Positions 26,551 through 34,450 of a stretch of DNA of 64,000 nucleotides are shown in pieces. The first letter of the stretch is position 1; every line of letters starts with the position of its first letter. A program made the position numbers and the translations under genes. The stretch is from Lysinibacillus parviboronicapiens (GTDB lineage: Bacteria; Bacillota; Bacilli; Bacillales_A; Planococcaceae): NCBI RefSeq assembly GCF_003049575.1, contig NZ_PYWI01000012.1, forward strand, positions 1-64,000, given 5' to 3'. The notes beneath the pieces were generated by a model. It did not search any database. It saw nothing but the letters and a program-made list of their open reading frames with translations, and had not been told where the DNA came from.

Positions 26551-27582
26551 TTATTTTATTTTTTGCCAAATTTTCAGCATCGGAACAGGCATTGGTAATA
26601 ACTCAATTTGCTCGCGTGTCAGCCATTGACCATTTAATGTAGTCGTACACTTCATATAATAACTATTAATGTGCCATGTTAGATGGGAAAATATATGCTT
26701 AAACGTTAAAATCTCTTGTTGCTCTTGTGCTTGCACACCATAGAGTTTTGTAAAAGTTTCAATGCAATCCTCTCCTTGTTCAATCATCGGAAACTGCCAC
26801 ATATTAGCAAGCAAGCCTTCCTCAGGGCGTTGCTCCATTAATAATCGACCAGTGGAATCTTCACAAACAAAGACATTATAATAAATATGTTTCATTTTTG
26901 TCTTTTTTGATTTTACTGGTAGTTTTTCCGGAAATCCTTCATAAAAGGCCGTACAGTAATCTCGCACTGGGCATAATAAGCACTTTGGAGATGTTGGTGT
27001 ACAAATGAGTGCTCCCAACTCCATCAAGCCTTGATTGAAGGAAGATGAGTGCGCAGGATCTATCAATTCCTCAACTGCCGCTTCAAAAATTTTCTTCGTT
27101 TTCGGCACAGCAATATCATCATGAATATTAAGCACACGACTTAAAACACGCATAACATTGCCATCGACTGCATGTTCAGGCTTATTATAGGCAATACTTA
27201 ATATAGCACCAGCAGTATATGGACCAACGCCTTTAAGCTTCGATATGTCATGGCGATTGTCTGGGACAATACCACCGTAGTTTTCTAAAACTTCGCGTAC
27301 ACCTGCTTGTAAATTACGGGCGCGTGAATAATAGCCAAGGCCCTCCCAATGCTTCAATAAATATTCTTGTGGTGCTTCCGCCAATAATTGCAATGTTGGA
27401 AAACTTTCAATAAAACGATTGTAATAAGGAATAACTGTATCAACTCGTGTCTGCTGAAGCATAACTTCTGATACCCAAATTTTATAAGGGTCCTTAGTAT
27501 GCCGCCAGGGTAAATCTCGTTTCTCTTGTTCAAACCAATTGATTAAAGATTGTCGAAATTCTGTTACATATGGATAATTCAC
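26551..27582 (-). CDS. mutY: A/G-specific adenine DNA glycosylase MutY
   Basis: 343 aa. Helix-hairpin-helix glycosylase core with EVMLQQTRVDTV, where the catalytic Glu precedes the LQQT motif, GLGYYSRARNL and LKGVGPYTAGAI with VDGNVMRVLSR after it. The 4Fe-4S ligands are C-x6-C-x2-C-x5-C in ICTPTSPKCLLCPVRDYC. The C-terminal NUDIX-like domain recognises 8-oxoG. It removes adenine mispaired with 8-oxoguanine. Start is GTG with GGAGGT upstream. Neighbours yfhP (divergent) and sspE match B. subtilis. Confidence 0.96.
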   Translation of the reverse strand: MNYPYVTEFRQSLINWFEQEKRDLPWRHTKDPYKIWVSEVMLQQTRVDTVIPYYNRFIESFPTLQLLAEAPQEYLLKHWEGLGYYSRARNLQAGVREVLENYGGIVPDNRHDISKLKGVGPYTAGAILSIAYNKPEHAVDGNVMRVLSRVLNIHDDIAVPKTKKIFEAAVEELIDPAHSSSFNQGLMELGALICTPTSPKCLLCPVRDYCTAFYEGFPEKLPVKSKKTKMKHIYYNVFVCEDSTGRLLMEQRPEEGLLANMWQFPMIEQGEDCIETFTKLYGVQAQEQQEILTFKHIFSHLTWHINSYYMKCTTTLNGQWLTREQIELLPMPVPMLKIWQKIK

Positions 27583-27794
27583 AGTGACCTCCAGTATTTT
27601 TACGATTTAATTTATGACAGAAAGGGTATACAATTAAGAAAAGCCATTCGTGTGTGACGGCAATTTATGTGCCGCCGAGCATGTGGCATGAATGCCATGA
27701 CATCGATTACAAAATATAAAAAGCATTACCATTATTGAAATATACATGTATGCAAATTGTACTCTTTTTTAATGCATACTAGGAGTGGATATTT

Positions 27795-28781
27795 TTGGAT
27801 TCAGGCACACATTTCGTTATGGGTATAGCCCTTGGTGGCCTTGCCTTGGTTGACCCGGTGGTAGCCAACCATACAATGACCTTTACTGCTGTTATGGCAG
27901 GCACCATTATTGGTTCTCAAGCACCTGATGTCGATACCGTGTTGAAGCTGCGTAATAACGCTATTTATATTCGACACCACCGTGGCATCACACATTCATT
28001 ACCAGCTGTAGCTATATGGCCAATCTTAATTACATTGGTTTTAGCTTTTATTATTCAAGACGCAAATGTGTTTCATTTATGGCTTTGGACATTTTTAGCC
28101 GTAGCGCTACATGTTTTTGTCGATATTTTCAATGCATATGGAACGCAAGCTATTCGGCCATTCTCAAGAAAATGGGTGGCACTTGGTGTCATCAATACAT
28201 TTGATCCTATAATTTTTTCCCTACATTGTCTTGGCATATTACTTTGGGCATTTGGTGCAAACCCTGTTTGGACATTTAGCATCATGTATCTTATTATTGT
28301 GGGCTACTATATTTTACGCTTTGCAACACAAAGAGCCGTAAAAAAAGCCGTACACAATACCATCCAAGATGAAGATTATGTCATTGTAGCACCTACAATG
28401 CGTTTCTTCCATTGGCGTATCGCTGCTAAATCCAAAACCCATTATTATGTGGGACGTGCATATGGGCGAACTGTTAATATTTACGATAAATTCGAGATTA
28501 AACCGCTACCTAAAACAGCTACCGTTGAAGCTGCCATGAAAGACCCTAATCTCGATGCATTTATATCGTTCTCACCATTGTATCGTTGGGAAATTTCCGA
28601 GCTTGAAAATGGCTTAACAGAAGTACGATTAATTGATCTTCGATACCGTAGTGACAATCGCTATCCTTTCGTTGCTGTTGCTCACTTAGACGATGACAAC
28701 GAAATTATTACTTCTTATACAGGCTGGATTTTCACTGAGGATAAGCTGCAGAAAAAATTACAAATCGGCGCCAGCAATTAA
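27795..28781 (+). CDS. yfhP: YfhP-like membrane-bound metal-dependent hydrolase
   Basis: 328 aa, against 327 in B. subtilis YfhP. The N-terminal half is the LexA-binding/YdjM-type membrane domain: GTHFVMG at residues 4-10, SQAPDVD and RHHRGITHS supply His/Asp residues that probably bind a metal, with four hydrophobic segments to about residue 175. The C-terminal half is soluble. B. subtilis YfhP has been linked to repression of neighbouring genes; the reaction is unknown. Start is TTG with AGGAG upstream. Divergent from mutY; a terminator hairpin follows within the MITE-like element. Confidence 0.88.
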   Translation: MDSGTHFVMGIALGGLALVDPVVANHTMTFTAVMAGTIIGSQAPDVDTVLKLRNNAIYIRHHRGITHSLPAVAIWPILITLVLAFIIQDANVFHLWLWTFLAVALHVFVDIFNAYGTQAIRPFSRKWVALGVINTFDPIIFSLHCLGILLWAFGANPVWTFSIMYLIIVGYYILRFATQRAVKKAVHNTIQDEDYVIVAPTMRFFHWRIAAKSKTHYYVGRAYGRTVNIYDKFEIKPLPKTATVEAAMKDPNLDAFISFSPLYRWEISELENGLTEVRLIDLRYRSDNRYPFVAVAHLDDDNEIITSYTGWIFTEDKLQKKLQIGASN

Positions 28782-28785
28782 AAGG

Positions 28786-29090
28786 AAGAGGCTGGGACAA
28801 AAGAGAAAAAGTGTTAGATTGACTGATGTCTATCTAACACTTTTTTGCTGTGAACGTTGATGTCCACTACGGCGGACGCTTTCCGGGGGCGTGGCCTGAG
28901 CCTGTAGTCTCAGGCGTCACGCTAATCCCCCAGGAGTCGCCGCCTTCTCTACCATCAACTAGTGCTCTCTTCTAATTTTTATTTATGCCAAAAGGAAGAA
29001 CGTCTAAATTTTTCTTCATTTTAGATGGCAAAAATTTAATGATACCTTTGCTTCTCTTTCTTAAAATTTAAAGTTTTGTCCCAGCCTCTT
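28786..29090. mobile_element. MITE-like element with 17-bp terminal inverted repeats
   Basis: AAGAGGCTGGGACAAAA (28786-28802) and TTTTGTCCCAGCCTCTT (29074-29090) are perfect inverted repeats bounding 305 bp with no gene. Inside lie a hairpin (28806-28845) and a GC-rich core (about 28862-28955) with GGCGGACGCTTTCC, GCCTGAGCC, TCAGGCGTCACGC and AGGAGTCGCCGCC, which resembles REP/bcr-like repeats common in Bacillales. No transposase and no clear target duplication was seen. It fills the space between yfhP and yfhJ. Confidence 0.65.
28806..28846 (+). terminator. Terminator of yfhP inside the MITE-like element
   Basis: AAAAAGTGTTAGAT (28806-28819) pairs perfectly with ATCTAACACTTTTT (28832-28845), ending in six T residues. 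Confidence 0.85.
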
Positions 29091-29092
29091 AT

Positions 29093-29362
29093 TTATTGCA
29101 TCATATCATCACTTACATCAAGTAAATGTGCATATTTGGGATTACGGCCCGCAAATTCATGTAGCTTATCACCATAACTAGTAATTAATTGGCGCACTAA
29201 ATTTTCCGTGTAATCGGCACCTCTATAGTCATAGCCAGCCTTTGCAGCAGTAGATTCAAAATCGCTCCATAAAAGCTCTATCCAAACAAGCGCACGACCT
29301 GCTGACATTTGTGGGTTTTTTGTAAGTAACTCTGCTGTAAGCTGTTCTATTTTTTCCTGCAT
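29093..29362 (-). CDS. yfhJ: YfhJ family small protein (WVELL family)
   Basis: 89 aa, like B. subtilis YfhJ (88 aa). The family hallmark WVELLWSDFE appears here as WIELLWSDFE around residues 27-36. Function unknown. Its ATG follows the yfhH stop directly (stop TAA next to ATG), and the order recX-yfhH-yfhJ matches B. subtilis, so it is the last gene of that operon. Its stop lies only two bases from the MITE-like element end. Confidence 0.9.
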   Translation of the reverse strand: MQEKIEQLTAELLTKNPQMSAGRALVWIELLWSDFESTAAKAGYDYRGADYTENLVRQLITSYGDKLHEFAGRNPKYAHLLDVSDDMMQ

Positions 29363-29692
29363 TTACTTACCCACCTTTACTGGTGATAATATGGAAACTG
29401 GTAGAGCCTCCTGATACTTGTCTCCGCCTAAACGATGGCCCCAAGCAAAGCGTCCTTTTAAATAATCCACTTGGAAATAATCGTTATCAGAACCATCAAC
29501 ACGGTATAACTCACCAGGTACAATAGTAGCCAAATCCACTAAATAAGCAGCTGCCATTAATGCTTTACGCTCGTACACTGCAAATTCATTAATGATCCCT
29601 AACTGTTCTGCCTTACGTGCTTTTTCTTTTAACATTGCTACTTCTTCACGTAACTCATGCTCTGTCATTGCAGCATAGTTTTTTTCGTTCAT
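29363..29692 (-). CDS. yfhH: YfhH family protein (DUF1811)
   Basis: 109 aa, close to B. subtilis YfhH (104 aa). An N-terminal helix (residues 8-50) is followed by a small beta domain containing PGELYRVDGSDNDYFQVDYL and FAWGHRL, the most conserved parts of this family. Function unknown. The start overlaps the recX stop by four bases, indicating translational coupling. Confidence 0.9.
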   Translation of the reverse strand: MNEKNYAAMTEHELREEVAMLKEKARKAEQLGIINEFAVYERKALMAAAYLVDLATIVPGELYRVDGSDNDYFQVDYLKGRFAWGHRLGGDKYQEALPVSILSPVKVGK

Positions 29693-30492
29693 TCTTCATT
29701 CTCCTTCTCTGCTATAAAACGATCTATTACTTCAACAGGGAATCCCTTTTGATAGAGTGCCTGCTTCGTTTTCATTTTAAGTTCATAACCAGTATACTTC
29801 GATACATACTTTTTCCAAACTTTTTCGCCTTGCACATCGAGTAACTGCTGCCATTCATCTTCCGCTTGTTCAATTTCCACATGACTAAGCACCTCATCCA
29901 CAATATTAAATGAATAACCTTTTCGCATAAGAAAATCTTGAATTTTAGCCTTAATTTGCGTCGGCGTTTTCTTGTTTTCTGAGCGTATAACCTTTTCTGC
30001 CAGTTGAGTTGCGAGCTTCACCTGTTCCTCACGGCTATAAGTGTCTAGCACTTCATCTTGTAAGTTTTTATCAATTCCTTTTTTAATAAGATCTTGCCGA
30101 ATTGCTCGAGGCCCTTTTTTCATCGTGGCCTTTTTCGTATCAAGCAATGCCTTAGAATAGGTTTCATCATTTAAAAAACCATATGATTTTAACTTTTGGA
30201 TGGCTTCTAAAATAACTGCTTCCCCAAACTCTAAAGAGAGGAGTTTTTTCTTTACCTCATGCTCACTACGCATTTGATAGGAAAGGAAATTTAGCCCCTT
30301 ATTAAAAGCCTTTCGAATTTCATCTTCGTAGGCTATTTCTTGAATATCGAATTCTTCAAGTATCTTCCCTTTTGTCAGACCGAATTGAATAATAATCGCT
30401 TCATCTACAGGAAAAGCATATTCTTCATTTACGTATATATTATAGCGTTCTGGATTGTTTTTTTGACGCGCAATTTTTGTGATAACACGCAT
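29689..30492 (-). CDS. recX: RecX recombination regulator
   Basis: 267 aa from the ATG at 30492, which has AAAGGGGTG upstream; a longer frame adding nine residues overlaps this ribosome site. Three-helix RecX repeats are visible, e.g. FLSYQMRSEHEVKKKLLSLE, then the pattern AIQKLKSYGFLNDETYSKAL and IRQDLIKKGIDKN. RecX binds RecA filaments and modulates strand exchange. Divergent from yfhF with about 100 bases between them. B. subtilis has the same recX-yfhF arrangement. Confidence 0.92.
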   Translation of the reverse strand: MRVITKIARQKNNPERYNIYVNEEYAFPVDEAIIIQFGLTKGKILEEFDIQEIAYEDEIRKAFNKGLNFLSYQMRSEHEVKKKLLSLEFGEAVILEAIQKLKSYGFLNDETYSKALLDTKKATMKKGPRAIRQDLIKKGIDKNLQDEVLDTYSREEQVKLATQLAEKVIRSENKKTPTQIKAKIQDFLMRKGYSFNIVDEVLSHVEIEQAEDEWQQLLDVQGEKVWKKYVSKYTGYELKMKTKQALYQKGFPVEVIDRFIAEKENEE

Positions 30493-30591
30493 AATGAAAC
30501 ACCCCTTTATGTCATTCATTATAACATCTTTTTCTTTTTACTTAGGATTGTGTATAGTGTAGGTAGAATATTGGAAATAGGAGGAATTCAT

Positions 30592-31488
30592 TTGAATATC
30601 GCTATTTCAGGTGGTACAGGCTTTGTTGGGAAGTCACTTACAAAGCTGTTACAAGATAATGGACATCAAATATTTATTTTAACACGTAATAAATCCAGCT
30701 ACGAAAACAGCATTCATTATGTACAATGGTTAACAGAGGGAGCTAGACCAGAACTAGAGCTAGACAATATCGATGCAATTATCAATTTAGCTGGCACTTC
30801 TTTAAATAATGGACGTTGGACAAAAAAACAAAAGAAAGCCATATATACGAGCCGAATGGATGCTACGCTAGAAATTGTCCGTATAATGGAGGAGCTTCCG
30901 AAGAAACCTACTGTACTCGTAAATGCCAGTGCAGTCGGAATATACCCACCTTCTACCAGCGAATGCTATTCAGAGAACTTTAATGACTACGCGACAGATT
31001 TTTTAGGAAGGACCGTATATGATTGGGAGCGCCATGCTAAACGGGCAGAAAAATTAAATGTCCGAGTGGCACTTGCACGTTTCGGCGTTATTTTAGGACG
31101 TGATAATGGTGCACTTCCATCTATGCTACTACCCTATAAAATGCACGTTGGAGGCACAATTGGTTCAGGTGAAAAATGGCTTTCATGGATACATGTCGAG
31201 GATGTTGCACGAGCAATTTATTTTGCTATTACAAATAAAACCATTCACGGACCCTTTAATGTTACAGCGCCAAACGCTACAAACATGAAGGAATTTGGCA
31301 AAACAATTGCTGAAGTCATGGGCAGACGTCATTGGTTGCCTGTACCCAGCTTCGTGATGCGCCTCGCTCTTGGTGAGCAAAGTGTACTTGTCCTAGAAGG
31401 TCAGCGTGTGCTACCTTCTGTATTGGAAAAACAATATTTTGATTTTAAGTACCCTTTTTTGAAAGAGGCACTTGAAGATATATTATAA
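30592..31488 (+). CDS. yfhF: YfhF-like TIGR01777 family NAD(P)-dependent oxidoreductase
   Basis: 298 aa from the TTG at 30592, which has AGGAGG seven bases upstream; the reading frame is open further upstream but that part lies over recX and is not coding. The Rossmann motif is ISGGTGFVG at the N-terminus. AGTSLNNGRWTKKQK and LVNASAVGIYP are typical of this SDR-related family (SulA/YfhF). Substrate unknown. A terminator follows at once and overlaps the pdaA ribosome site. Confidence 0.88.
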   Translation: MNIAISGGTGFVGKSLTKLLQDNGHQIFILTRNKSSYENSIHYVQWLTEGARPELELDNIDAIINLAGTSLNNGRWTKKQKKAIYTSRMDATLEIVRIMEELPKKPTVLVNASAVGIYPPSTSECYSENFNDYATDFLGRTVYDWERHAKRAEKLNVRVALARFGVILGRDNGALPSMLLPYKMHVGGTIGSGEKWLSWIHVEDVARAIYFAITNKTIHGPFNVTAPNATNMKEFGKTIAEVMGRRHWLPVPSFVMRLALGEQSVLVLEGQRVLPSVLEKQYFDFKYPFLKEALEDIL

Positions 31489-31545
31489 AAAATCTATAAA
31501 GCAAGGTGTTTTGTTGTCCTTTGATTAGGATAATTTTTTGAAAGT

Positions 31546-31580
31546 AACGCATCCTAAGGAAAAAGAAAGGATGCGTTTTT
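31546..31580 (+). terminator. Terminator of yfhF overlapping the pdaA ribosome site
   Basis: AACGCATCC (31546-31554) pairs with GGATGCGTT (31569-31577), followed by TTT. The T-run ends directly at the pdaA ATG (31581). The GG of the presumed Shine-Dalgarno AAAGG (31566-31570) lies in the 3' arm, so the hairpin could also block translation of read-through transcripts. Confidence 0.75.
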
Positions 31581-32399
31581 ATGTGGAGACAACATATAGT
31601 AGGTGCAGTAATCGCAACTTTTATTATTGCCGCTGCAATTAGCTTCAATCCGTTTTTTGCTTCTGGTTCTGATGAATATCATTGGGGTTTTAAACGAGCG
31701 AAAGATGGTGAGCAAGCAGAGGCAGGAGCACAGTTAGATAAACTACTAAATCAGTATGGTGCTATCTATAAAGGAAAAGCTGACAAAAAAGTGGCCTATT
31801 TAACCTTTGATAATGGCTACGAGAATGGCTTTACAGAGAGTATATTGGATACATTGGAAAAAGAAAAAGTTCCTGCAACTTTCTTTTTAACTGGACATTA
31901 TTTAGAAAGCGCCAGCGATCTTGTAAAACGCATGGTGCAAGATGGACATACAATCGGCAACCATTCCTATGGTCATCCGAATATGGCGAGATTAACCCGA
32001 GATGGCATGCGTGCAGAATGGCGGAAATTTGATGGAAAACTGCGGGAATTAACAGGTATTGATCGTACAACATATACTCGCCCACCTGAAGGTATATTCA
32101 ATGCCAAAGTGTTAGAGGTCGGCAATGCCGAGGGCTATCGTCATATTTTTTGGTCGGTTGCCTTTAAGGATTGGTTAAAAGATGAACGCCGTGGAGCCGA
32201 TTATGCGTACAATGCGCTAATGGATCAACTTCACCCTGGTGCTGTTATTTTAATGCACACCGTGGCACAGGATAACGCCGAAGCTTTACCAATGTTTATT
32301 GCAGAAGCTAAGAAGCAAGGTTATACGTTTTTATCGCTCGACGATTTAGTATTAGAATATGAAGATTTCCCTGTCGCTTTGCAATCGTCCACTCCTTAG
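31581..32399 (+). CDS. PdaA-type polysaccharide deacetylase (spore cortex)
   Basis: 272 aa. N-terminal hydrophobic signal/anchor (residues 7-28, HIVGAVIATFIIAAAISF), then a NodB domain: motif 1 YLTFDNGYENG, with Asn in place of the second Asp as in PdaA, motif 2 HSYGHPN, then TRPPEG and the C-terminal LMHTVAQDN. PdaA removes the N-acetyl group from muramic acid so that muramic-delta-lactam can form in the spore cortex; it is needed for germination. Sigma-G control is expected from the family. The ATG is immediately preceded by a terminator stem. Confidence 0.85.
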   Translation: MWRQHIVGAVIATFIIAAAISFNPFFASGSDEYHWGFKRAKDGEQAEAGAQLDKLLNQYGAIYKGKADKKVAYLTFDNGYENGFTESILDTLEKEKVPATFFLTGHYLESASDLVKRMVQDGHTIGNHSYGHPNMARLTRDGMRAEWRKFDGKLRELTGIDRTTYTRPPEGIFNAKVLEVGNAEGYRHIFWSVAFKDWLKDERRGADYAYNALMDQLHPGAVILMHTVAQDNAEALPMFIAEAKKQGYTFLSLDDLVLEYEDFPVALQSSTP

Positions 32400-32429
32400 T
32401 TATAATGGGGAGATGACATTCAATCACAA

Positions 32430-32602
32430 ACGTCTTGACGTATTAACGTCCAGACTTTGAAATGACGATTTATCGATTTCAAAATCTGTGACATCCGCCG
32501 GAAGCTTAACTTTATTCAGCAGCTCTTTACCGGTAGTGAATTGAATACTGTGTGCAAAAATCTCTCTATACTAAGAGAGATTTTTGCTGAATAAGGTTAA
32601 AA
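32430..32602. repeat. Structured intergenic element of nested inverted repeats
   Basis: Successive hairpins: GTCTTGACGT/ACGTCCAGAC (32432-32455, one mismatch); TTTGAAAT/ATTTCAAA (about 32456-32484); TTAACTTTATTCAGC (32506-32520) with GCTGAATAAGGTTAA (32586-32600, one mismatch); and inside the last one GCAAAAATCTCTC/GAGAGATTTTTGC (32554-32587). The density of pairs suggests an RNA element or degenerate mobile repeat between pdaA and rlmCD. The last hairpin is terminator-like. Confidence 0.5.
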
Positions 32603-32615
32603 GGACGTGGAACGC

Positions 32616-33995
32616 TTGACGCAACAAACAGCAATAGAAGTGGGACAAAAATTCCCATTAACAATAAAAAGACTGGGCATTAATGGTGAAGGAGTCGGCT
32701 TTTACAAACGCAATGTCATTTTCGTAAAGGGCGCTATTCCTGGAGAAGAAATTACTGCCCAAGTTACAAAAACACAACGTAATTTCGCCGAAGCAGAAAT
32801 TCTTACGATTCGTAAAACTTCAAAGTATCGTCAGGAAGCACCTTGCTCTATTTATAATGAATGTGGAGGCTGCCAGCTTCAACATATGACTTATGAAAAA
32901 CAACTAATTGAAAAACGTGATATCGTTATCCAAGCATTGGAACGCTATGCAAAACCTTTAGCTGAGACTGTTGAAGTCCGCAAAACATTGGGTATGGATA
33001 ATCCATGGAACTATCGTAACAAAAGTCAATTCCAAGTACGAAAAGAAGGCAAACGTGTGTATGCAGGGCTTTTCGCAGAAGGTAGCAACAAACTACTCAA
33101 TATTAATGATTGTCTGGTTCAACACCCCATCACATCGAAAATTACAGTCGCAACACGTAAAATTTTGCAGAAGCTAAATATTACGATTTATGATGGTCGA
33201 ACGCTTGATGGGTTAGTGCGTACAATCGTTGTGCGTACAGGAGTCCGCACTGGAGAAACACAGGTCGTACTCGTGACGACACGTAAGGATATCCCGCATT
33301 TGGCTGAGCTTATTACACGTATTAAAAAAATTGATTCGAGCATCGTGTCAATTGCGCAAAATATTAACCGTGAGAAAACATCATTGATTTTTGGCGATGA
33401 AACAATTGTCCTCGATGGTAAAGAAACCATTCATGAGGAACTTGGCGAATTAGCATTTGATTTATCTGCTCGTGCTTTCTTCCAACTGAACCCATCTCAA
33501 ACCGTTCATTTATATGATGAAATCAAAAAAGCAGCGGTATTAACAGGCAATGAAACTGTTGTAGATGCTTACTGCGGCGTTGGTACAATCGGCTTATGGC
33601 TAGCGGATAAAGCGAAAGAGGTTCGTGGTATGGATGTCATTCCGGAAAGCATTCAAGATGCACGAAAAAATGCACGCAATCATGGCTTTAAACATACAAA
33701 ATACGAAGTCGGTACAGCAGAAAGCGTCTTAGCAAAGTGGCGTAAGGAAGGCTTCACACCTGATGTTATTACCGTTGATCCACCACGCACAGGCCTTGCA
33801 CCTGAATTTATACGTACTGTTCTTAAGCTAAAACCACAGCGCTTTGTATATACTTCGTGTAACCCTTCGACTTTGGCAAAGGATTTACAAGAATTATCGA
33901 AGCTGTATGATGTCGAATACATTCAACCGGTTGATATGTTTGCACAGACTGCACAGGTGGAATGTGTCACAAAGCTTGTGTTAAAGAGTAAGTAA
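32616..33995 (+). CDS. rlmD: 23S rRNA (uracil-5-)-methyltransferase RlmCD/RlmD
   Basis: 459 aa from the TTG at 32616 with AAGGA ten bases upstream; a GTG nine bases earlier is too near the ribosome site. N-terminal TRAM domain, then a 4Fe-4S cluster motif [17 protein letters not shown]-binding [14 protein letters not shown] and the catalytic cysteine in [12 protein letters not shown]. It methylates U747 and/or U1939 of 23S rRNA; B. subtilis RlmCD (YefA) does both. The gene stands alone between terminators. Confidence 0.93.
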   Translation: MTQQTAIEVGQKFPLTIKRLGINGEGVGFYKRNVIFVKGAIPGEEITAQVTKTQRNFAEAEILTIRKTSKYRQEAPCSIYNECGGCQLQHMTYEKQLIEKRDIVIQALERYAKPLAETVEVRKTLGMDNPWNYRNKSQFQVRKEGKRVYAGLFAEGSNKLLNINDCLVQHPITSKITVATRKILQKLNITIYDGRTLDGLVRTIVVRTGVRTGETQVVLVTTRKDIPHLAELITRIKKIDSSIVSIAQNINREKTSLIFGDETIVLDGKETIHEELGELAFDLSARAFFQLNPSQTVHLYDEIKKAAVLTGNETVVDAYCGVGTIGLWLADKAKEVRGMDVIPESIQDARKNARNHGFKHTKYEVGTAESVLAKWRKEGFTPDVITVDPPRTGLAPEFIRTVLKLKPQRFVYTSCNPSTLAKDLQELSKLYDVEYIQPVDMFAQTAQVECVTKLVLKSK

Positions 33996-34000
33996 TAAAA

Positions 34001-34033
34001 AAGGGCGTCTCAGATAATTTGAGATGCCCTTTT
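34001..34033 (+). terminator. Terminator of the rRNA methyltransferase gene
   Basis: AAGGGCGTCTCA (34001-34012) pairs with TGAGATGCCCTT (34020-34031, one G-T pair), ending in TTTT. Confidence 0.85.
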
Positions 34034-34243
34034 AATATTATTAATCAATAAGTAACTGATTCAATTGTGTTGAAAATTTGAGTGTAGATAGCTTGAATAT
34101 TATCTTTATTATCTTTCAGTTAGTACCTCCATGTCTGTTCTTTGTTCTCACCACCTACTCCTGTACCTAAAAATCCTGTTGCATAACTTTCCTGCACATC
34201 TGCAATACTATCATAGGTCGGATTGCATAAAAAATATTGGGAT

Positions 34244-34366
34244 TTGATTTCCGCTCAGCTTTTCTGTATAATAACTTCTTAGGTGCCAAACCTACGTGGC
34301 ATGGGATGAACATCCGTGTCACACCGAAAAACGCCATTACAGCACGGATTTGCTGGGCGTTTTTTG
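34244..34366 (+). ncRNA. Candidate small RNA or orphan leader with own promoter and terminator
   Basis: Promoter: -35 TTGATT (34244-34249), 17-bp spacer, -10 TATAAT (34267-34272). Predicted RNA about 34278-34366. It contains AGGT/ACCT (34281-34293), a 10-bp arm with wobble pairs around GTGGCATGGG and ATCCGTGTCAC (34296-34322), and a terminator AAAAACGCC (34327-34335) with GGCGTTTTT (34356-34364). No gene follows on the plus strand. I do not recognise the RNA family. Confidence 0.5.
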
Positions 34367-34373
34367 TTTTTAT

Positions 34374-34402
34374 GAGCGGGAGATGAGCCCCGCTCTTTTT
34401 AT
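34374..34402 (+). terminator. Second terminator after the candidate small RNA
   Basis: GAGCGGG (34374-34380) pairs with CCCGCTC (34389-34395), followed by TTTTT. Together with 34327-34366 it makes a double terminator facing the MFS gene. Confidence 0.75.
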
Positions 34403-34411
34403 TTTACATAC

Positions 34412-34450
34412 AAAAGCGACCCTGACATTAAACTGTCAAAGGTCGCTTAT
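34412..34450 (-). terminator. Terminator of the MFS gene, overlapping its last codons
   Basis: AAGCGACC (34414-34421) pairs with GGTCGCTT (34441-34448), with TGACA/TGTCA extending the stem. On the minus strand it is followed by TTTG. The 5' arm is made by the last codons of the MFS reading frame. Confidence 0.8.
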
